Positions 6,306 to 9,379 of a stretch of DNA of 9,379 nt are shown here, piece by piece. Position numbers and translations under genes: made by a program. Each line of letters starts with the position of its first letter. The first letter of the stretch is position 1. The notes under the pieces were generated by a model, which was given only the letters and a program-made list of their open reading frames with translations, searched no databases and was not told where the DNA came from. This stretch comes from an uncultured Oscillospiraceae bacterium (lineage in GTDB: Bacteria > Bacillota > Clostridia > Oscillospirales > Oscillospiraceae). The stretch is taken from NCBI GenBank assembly GCA_900752445.1, contig CAADVN010000043.1, positions 1 through 9,379 on the forward strand, written 5' to 3'.

Positions 6306-6791
6306 ATGACAACTTCCGAAAAGGTGGCCTATCTGAAGGGTCTGGCCGAGGGTCTCGGCATAGACAAGGAGACCAAGGAGGGCCGCGTGCTGGCCGCCAT
6401 AATGGACATACTCGAGGATATGGCGCACGACATTGAAGACCTGGAGGAAAACGCCTGGGAGCTCGGCGAGGCCATCGACCAGGTGAGCGACGACCTCTCC
6501 GACATTGAGGACATCGTCTACGACGTTGACGACGAAGATGATGACTACTACGACGATGACGATGAGGATTTCTGCGGCTGCTGCTGCGGCGGGGACGAGG
6601 AGGAAGACGAGGACGACGAGGAGCCGGTCTTCTACGAGGTCACCTGCCCGGCCTGCGAGAACACCATCACCATCGACGAGGACGTGCTGGGCCTCGGCTC
6701 CATCGAGTGCCCCAACTGCGGCGAGACCCTCGAATTCGAGGGCGTCGAGCCCATCGACGGCGAGGACGAGGACGAAGACGAGGACAAGTAA
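6306..6791 (+). CDS. CD1247-like acidic protein with C-terminal zinc ribbon
   Basis: This 161-residue, extremely acidic protein follows efp by 35 nt, with AGGAGG at 6293-6298, 7 nt before ATG. Residues 1-~70 start with EKVAYLKGLAEGLGIDKETKEGRVL and continue as charged helices likely to form a helical bundle or coiled coil. This matches what I recall as the CD1247 N-terminal domain of Clostridia, often found after efp. An Asp/Glu-rich linker (~74-107) contains a Cys cluster C90, C92, C93, C94. A zinc ribbon follows, CPAC (C114, C117) and CPNC (C135, C138), and then an Asp/Glu tail. Related proteins are sometimes labelled transcription regulators; I see no DNA-binding domain that would justify that name. 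Function is unknown. A link to translation is only suggested by position. Confidence 0.85.
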   Translation: MTTSEKVAYLKGLAEGLGIDKETKEGRVLAAIMDILEDMAHDIEDLEENAWELGEAIDQVSDDLSDIEDIVYDVDDEDDDYYDDDDEDFCGCCCGGDEEEDEDDEEPVFYEVTCPACENTITIDEDVLGLGSIECPNCGETLEFEGVEPIDGEDEDEDEDK

Positions 6792-6804
6792 ATCAAAACA
6801 TGAA

Positions 6805-6841
6805 AAGACCCCGGACAGGCCTTGAGCCCGTCCGGGGTCTT
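6805..6841. terminator. Bidirectional intrinsic terminator between convergent genes
   Basis: A perfect 12-bp stem, left arm at 6805-6816 and right arm at 6830-6841 (core GACCCCGGAC / GTCCGGGGTC), encloses a 13-nt loop that can itself pair GGC with GCC. It starts 13 nt after the CD1247-like stop and lies 15 nt beyond the fucO stop. The T-rich tail is better on the minus strand (CTTTTCATGTTTTG), so it probably serves fucO best and the efp unit as well. Confidence 0.85.
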
Positions 6842-6856
6842 GCTTGTATGCAGGTT

Positions 6857-8002
6857 TTACATGAGCTTGCGGAAGAGGGCGGTGAGGTCCTCTATATTGG
6901 TGTCCTTGGGGTTGCCGGGGCGGCAGGCGTCGTTGTAGGCGCTCTCGGCGAGGAAGGGCAGGTCCTCTTCCTTGAGGGCCTCGAGCTTGGCGGGGATGCC
7001 GACGTCCTCGGAGAGCTTGCGCACGGCCTTGATGGCGGCGGCGCGGTACTCGGCCTGGCTCATGGCGTCCACGCCCGCTACGCCCATGGCGCGCGCGATC
7101 TCGCGGTAGCGCTCGCCCGTGCACTCGGCGTTGTACTCCATGACTATGGGCAGCATCATCGCGCAGGCGACGCCGTGCGGCGTGTCGTACACCGCGCCCA
7201 GGGTGTGGGCCATGCTGTGGGCGATGCCCAGGCCGACGTTCGAGAAGCCCATGCCCGCGATGTACTGGCCCAGGGCCATGCCCTCGCGGCCCTCCTTCGT
7301 GCCGGCGACCGCGCCGCGCAGGTTCTTCGAGATGAGCTCAATGGCCTTCAGGTGGAACATGTCCGTCATCTCCCAGGCGGCCAGCGTGGTGTAGCCCTCG
7401 ATGGCGTGGGTCAGGGCGTCCATGCCCGTGGCGGCGGTGAGGCCCTTCGGCATGGAGTCCATCATCTCGGGATCGACGACGGCGACCACCGGCATGTCGT
7501 GCGGGTCAACGCAGACGAACTTGCGGCGGCGCTCCACGTCCGTGATGACGTAGTTGATGGTGACCTCGGCCGCGGTGCCCGCGGTGGTCGGCACGGCGAT
7601 GATGGGCACGCAGGGCTTTTTGGTGTCGGCCACGCCCTCGAGGCTGCGCACGTCGGCAAACTCGGGGTTGTTGATGATGATGCCTATGGCCTTGGAGGTG
7701 TCCATGGGGCTGCCGCCGCCGATGGCCACGATGCAGTCCGCGCCCGCCGCCTTGAAGGCCGCGACGCCCGCCTGCACGTTCTCTATGGTCGGGTTGGCCT
7801 TGATGTCCGAGAAGATCTCGTACGCGATGCCCTCGGCGTCCAGCAGGTCCGTCACCTTCGCAACGACGCCGTGCCTCAGTATGGACGGGCCGCAGCAGAC
7901 CAGCGGCTTCTTCAGGCCCCTCGCCTTGATCTCGCCGGGGATGGCGCTCACAGCGCCCGCGCCGTGGTAGGAGGTCTCGTTGAGCATGATGCGGTTTGCC
8001 AT
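6857..8002 (-). CDS. fucO: Iron-dependent alcohol dehydrogenase, FucO type (lactaldehyde reductase / propanediol oxidoreductase)
   Basis: This 381-residue group III iron alcohol dehydrogenase closely resembles E. coli FucO, starting MANR.MLNET and sharing long blocks such as TTAGTAAEVTINYVITD, RRKFVCVDPHD and GQYIAGMGFSNVGLG. FucO reduces L-lactaldehyde to 1,2-propanediol with NADH and regenerates NAD+ in anaerobic fucose or rhamnose breakdown. The nucleotide-binding motif GGGSPMD lies at 95-101. The metal ligands D195, H199, H262 and H276 correspond to E. coli D196, H200, H263 and H277. The start has AAGGAG upstream with 9-nt spacing. No fucose or rhamnose genes are in the window, so another aldehyde or 1,2-diol substrate is possible. 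It lies downstream of a TetR/DhaS-like gene but has its own promoter and operator-like sites. Confidence 0.93.
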   Translation of the reverse strand: MANRIMLNETSYHGAGAVSAIPGEIKARGLKKPLVCCGPSILRHGVVAKVTDLLDAEGIAYEIFSDIKANPTIENVQAGVAAFKAAGADCIVAIGGGSPMDTSKAIGIIINNPEFADVRSLEGVADTKKPCVPIIAVPTTAGTAAEVTINYVITDVERRRKFVCVDPHDMPVVAVVDPEMMDSMPKGLTAATGMDALTHAIEGYTTLAAWEMTDMFHLKAIELISKNLRGAVAGTKEGREGMALGQYIAGMGFSNVGLGIAHSMAHTLGAVYDTPHGVACAMMLPIVMEYNAECTGERYREIARAMGVAGVDAMSQAEYRAAAIKAVRKLSEDVGIPAKLEALKEEDLPFLAESAYNDACRPGNPKDTNIEDLTALFRKLM

Positions 8003-8034
8003 GGATGATTACTCCTTTCAGATGTAGAACGGTA

Positions 8035-8052
8035 TGGTTAAAATATTAACTA
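8035..8052. promoter_or_regulatory. Rex-like redox repressor site in the fucO leader
   Basis: The inverted repeat GTTAA-AATA-TTAAC at 8037-8050 sits within an 18-mer that matches the clostridial Rex consensus TTGTTAANNNNTTAACAA at 12 of its 14 fixed positions; the two mismatches are symmetric. It lies a few bases downstream of the predicted fucO start, the usual place for Rex repression of alcohol dehydrogenase genes. Rex binding is inferred; no rex gene is in the window. Confidence 0.5.
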
Positions 8053-8061
8053 TCTGTAGGT

Positions 8062-8090
8062 ATTTTATTCCCTTACGCGCCCCGCGTAAA
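8062..8090 (-). promoter_or_regulatory. Sigma-A-type promoter for fucO
   Basis: On the minus strand -35 TTTACG (8085-8090, 4 of 6) and -10 TAAAAT (8062-8067, 5 of 6) are spaced by exactly 17 bp. RNA would start near 8055, about 52 nt before the fucO ATG. The upstream gene ends in a terminator, so fucO should depend on this promoter. Confidence 0.6.
8073..8089. promoter_or_regulatory. Perfect 17-bp palindromic operator candidate over the fucO promoter
   Basis: TTACGCG (8073-8079) and CGCGTAA (8083-8089) are perfect 7-bp inverted arms around a CCC spacer. The site covers the -35 and most of the spacer of the fucO promoter, where a bound dimer would block RNA polymerase. The TetR-family protein encoded next door is the obvious candidate binder. 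I found no second copy near the tetR-like gene's own promoter. Confidence 0.5.
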
Positions 8091-8101
8091 GTGACAGATG
8101 C

Positions 8102-8144
8102 GCAAAAATGTAACCCGTCCGCCCTCACAGGAAGGACAGACGGG
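8102..8144 (-). terminator. Intrinsic terminator overlapping the stop of the TetR-like gene
   Basis: On the minus strand a 12-bp stem with two G-T wobbles runs from 8144 to 8114 around a 7-nt loop and is followed by a T-rich tail (8113-8102, including TTTTT). The TGA stop at 8125-8127 lies at the loop and the 3' arm. It separates the regulator's transcript from fucO. Confidence 0.65.
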
Positions 8145-8697
8145 AAAACAGCTCTTTCAGGTTTTCCGGCAGGGCGGAGACCAGCCTTCTCGACATTTCC
8201 GACGGCGCCTCTTTCATACCGCCCAGTACCCATTTGACGGTCATCGCTACGGAGCCGCGGCAGTACAGCTCCAGGGTGAAGCGTATGTCTTCTCCGGGCG
8301 CAGCTCCGGTCTTCTTTTCGATGACGCCGAGGTAGAAGGCCATGATGGCCTCGAAGTCGTGCTCCTTGAGGCTGTTCGTGCCGTCGGCGCGGAAGGCGGC
8401 GGTGAAGAAGACCCGCTCCTTGCGTATGTACTCGAATTTCCGCTCCAGGCCCTCGGCTATCGTCCGGCCGCTGCCCATGTGCTCGAAGGAGCGCTCGAGC
8501 AGCTTGCCGAAGTACCAGTTTATGAGGTCATATTTGTCGAGGAAGTTGCGGTAGAAGGTCTGGCGCGTGACACCGCATCTCTCGGCGATGTTCGTGACTG
8601 TGACTGCCTCCACCGGCTGTGAGCGCATGCACTCCTCCATGGCCCTGGCGAGCCTGTATTTTGTGGCTTCCGAGCCCCTGTCCCGCTGCCCGTCCAT
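8125..8697 (-). CDS. TetR/AcrR-family transcriptional regulator, DhaS-like
   Basis: This 190-residue protein is of normal TetR length. The N-terminal helix-turn-helix domain is at ~12-58, with VTVTNIAERCGVTRQTFYRNFLDKYDLINWYF; the recognition helix is about VTRQTFYRNF at 43-52. The C-terminal domain (~75-185) resembles that of DhaS-type members, which bind small ligands or partner proteins; DhaS in Lactococcus controls dihydroxyacetone kinase genes. The ATG at 8697 is chosen because AAAGGAGG lies 8 nt upstream. The gene precedes fucO in the same direction by 122 bp, so control of fucO is likely but inferred. The ligand is unknown; an aldehyde, diol or hydroxyketone would fit the neighbour. 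Whether it represses or activates cannot be told from sequence. Confidence 0.9.
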   Translation of the reverse strand: MDGQRDRGSEATKYRLARAMEECMRSQPVEAVTVTNIAERCGVTRQTFYRNFLDKYDLINWYFGKLLERSFEHMGSGRTIAEGLERKFEYIRKERVFFTAAFRADGTNSLKEHDFEAIMAFYLGVIEKKTGAAPGEDIRFTLELYCRGSVAMTVKWVLGGMKEAPSEMSRRLVSALPENLKELFSRLSFL

Positions 8698-8727
8698 CCC
8701 GCGCGCCTCCTTTCCATTCTCTTCTCA

Positions 8728-8757
8728 ATTATATACCACAGCCAGCCGCCGCTGCAA
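8728..8757 (-). promoter_or_regulatory. Promoter for the TetR-like gene
   Basis: On the minus strand a perfect -10 TATAAT (8728-8733) is preceded at 18 bp by TTGCAG (8752-8757), a weak -35. RNA would start near 8721, about 24 nt before the ATG at 8697. Confidence 0.55.
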
Positions 8758-8780
8758 ACAGGAAAGCCCCTGCCTGCGCA

Positions 8781-8816
8781 AAAAACGGTCCCGGCGTCAG
8801 CGTCGGGACCGTTTTT
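8781..8816. terminator. Strong intrinsic terminator after the DUF4914-like gene
   Basis: A perfect 13-bp inverted repeat (8781-8793 with 8804-8816, core CGGTCCCG / CGGGACCG flanked by A5 and T5) closes a loop that can add three more pairs. It begins 12 nt beyond the stop of the leftward gene ending at 8828, and its minus-strand tail is T6. The A/T flanks make it work in both directions, but no rightward gene reaches it. Confidence 0.9.
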
Positions 8817-8827
8817 GTACTGTTTTG

Positions 8828-9379
8828 TCATTCGCTCAGGCCGAGCGGGAGTATGGCACAGTAGTCCTCCACGCTGCCGCGCTTTTTGAAGCACTCCAGT
8901 ATCTGCTTGCCGACGGGGTGCAGCTCCTCGCAGTCGTAGACGGCGAGCTCCTTCTCGAAGAACTTGTAGAGGATCTCGGCGCCCTTGTCGTAGCCCTCCT
9001 CACCCAGCGACTCCTGCAGCTCGGGGCGCAGGAACCTCGTGGAGATGCGCTGGCCGTCCACCTTCATCTCGTTGAGCGCGTAACCGAAGAGCGGGCAGCG
9101 CGCGGGCGAGAGCCTATCCATCTTCATATTGACGCCGCCGCGGCGGGCGAGGGAATCCCTCGCTATCCACTCGGCCGCGAAACCGACCTTGAAGCTGCCT
9201 ATGTGCTGGTTGGGTATGAGCACGTAATGCGTCTGAGTGCAGTTTATGATCTGCTCGAGCAGGAGGTTGGCCTGCACGACCCTCTTGCCGGTGGCGAAGG
9301 GCCAGTAGGAGCCGACGCCCTCGCTTGCGAGCGGGCTGCCGCCGCTGACGCTGGGGTTCTTGAAGCCGCGCGGGGCCAC
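8828..9379 (-). CDS. DUF4914-like protein, C-terminal part (5' end outside window)
   Basis: A leftward frame is open from the window edge to the stop at 8828, giving at least 183 residues. The first visible codon, GTG at 9379, is probably an internal Val, because the fragment begins in what looks like mid-domain (APRGFKNPSVSGGSPLASEGVGSYWPFATGKRVVQANLLLEQI). The pattern of a phosphate-loop-free, Gly-rich segment, then YVLIPNQHIGSFKVGF and EWIARDSLARRGG, reminds me of the DUF4914 family, distantly related to ATP-type PEP carboxykinases. I recall this rather than being able to prove it. The visible part has no signal peptide or membrane helix, so it is probably cytosolic. Function is unknown. 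It has its own terminator and is transcribed separately from the TetR-like gene. Confidence 0.6.
   Translation of the reverse strand: MAPRGFKNPSVSGGSPLASEGVGSYWPFATGKRVVQANLLLEQIINCTQTHYVLIPNQHIGSFKVGFAAEWIARDSLARRGGVNMKMDRLSPARCPLFGYALNEMKVDGQRISTRFLRPELQESLGEEGYDKGAEILYKFFEKELAVYDCEELHPVGKQILECFKKRGSVEDYCAILPLGLSE

Noticed and set aside
6520..6620. GAC/GAT/GAG-rich low-complexity stretch as a DNA repeat element
   Set aside because: It is fully explained by codons for the Asp/Glu linker of the CD1247-like protein and has no fixed repeat unit.
6051..7124. Leftward open frame of 357 codons spanning efp, the CD1247-like gene and the fucO end
   Set aside because: It crosses the strong bidirectional terminator at 6805-6841 and overlaps three supported genes; its Val/Leu/Asp-rich sequence reflects the antisense of the acidic repeats.
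6707..8008. Rightward open frame of 433 codons antisense to fucO
   Set aside because: FucO on the minus strand is recognised over its full length with its metal ligands; the other strand yields a His/Gly/Val-rich shadow.
8018..8237. Short open frames on both strands across the tetR-fucO intergenic region
   Set aside because: They cover the promoter, operator-like sites and terminator, lack ribosome binding sites and have no recognisable family.
8745..8756. Small palindrome CAGC-CGCC-GCTG near the tetR-like promoter as an operator
   Set aside because: The arms are only 4 bp, GC-rich and differ from the TTACGCG palindrome; chance occurrence is likely.

Overview
The window is about 9.4 kb of GC-rich, gene-dense bacterial chromosome. 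Gene content points to a Gram-positive anaerobe of class Clostridia, probably a gut Oscillospirales-type organism. The clues are a DacF-type carboxypeptidase, an Xaa-Pro peptidase next to efp, a CD1247-type acidic zinc-ribbon protein after efp, a GerMN lipoprotein, strong AGGAGG ribosome binding sites and a FucO-type iron alcohol dehydrogenase. The lineage is an inference from gene content and synteny; no rRNA or marker search was possible. I saw no tRNA, rRNA, CRISPR array, IS element or phage gene.

Left part (1-1608). A D-alanyl-D-alanine carboxypeptidase gene runs leftward off the window edge. A ~110 bp intergenic region separates it from a rightward operon. That region holds a good leftward promoter, an overlapping rightward -10 element with no good -35, and a 9-bp direct repeat with 10-bp period.

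Central operon (1618-5624, rightward). The order is: small membrane-anchored ComEA-like helix-hairpin-helix protein, OmpR/PhoB-type response regulator, membrane histidine kinase, GerMN lipoprotein, M24 Xaa-Pro peptidase. The first four genes overlap or nearly touch (ATGA, 10-nt gap, TTGA) and should be translationally coupled. The regulator-kinase-GerMN lipoprotein order recalls the actinobacterial mtrA-mtrB-lpqB module. Together with the divergent carboxypeptidase it suggests an envelope-sensing system.

Translation block (5635-6841). efp has its own promoter and is followed by the acidic CD1247-like zinc-ribbon protein. A bidirectional terminator separates it from the convergent fucO.

Right part (6857-9379, all leftward). 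A DUF4914-like protein (5' end outside the window) ends at a strong terminator. A TetR/DhaS-like regulator follows with its own promoter and a terminator overlapping its stop codon. Then comes fucO, whose 122-bp leader carries a sigma-A promoter, a perfect 17-bp palindrome over the -35/spacer and a Rex-like GTTAA-N4-TTAAC site at the start region. This suggests dual control by a local regulator and by NADH/NAD+ ratio.

Most of the sequence is well explained by known families. The most interesting parts are the regulatory architecture at 1501-1608 and 8003-8124 and the two-component/lipoprotein module.
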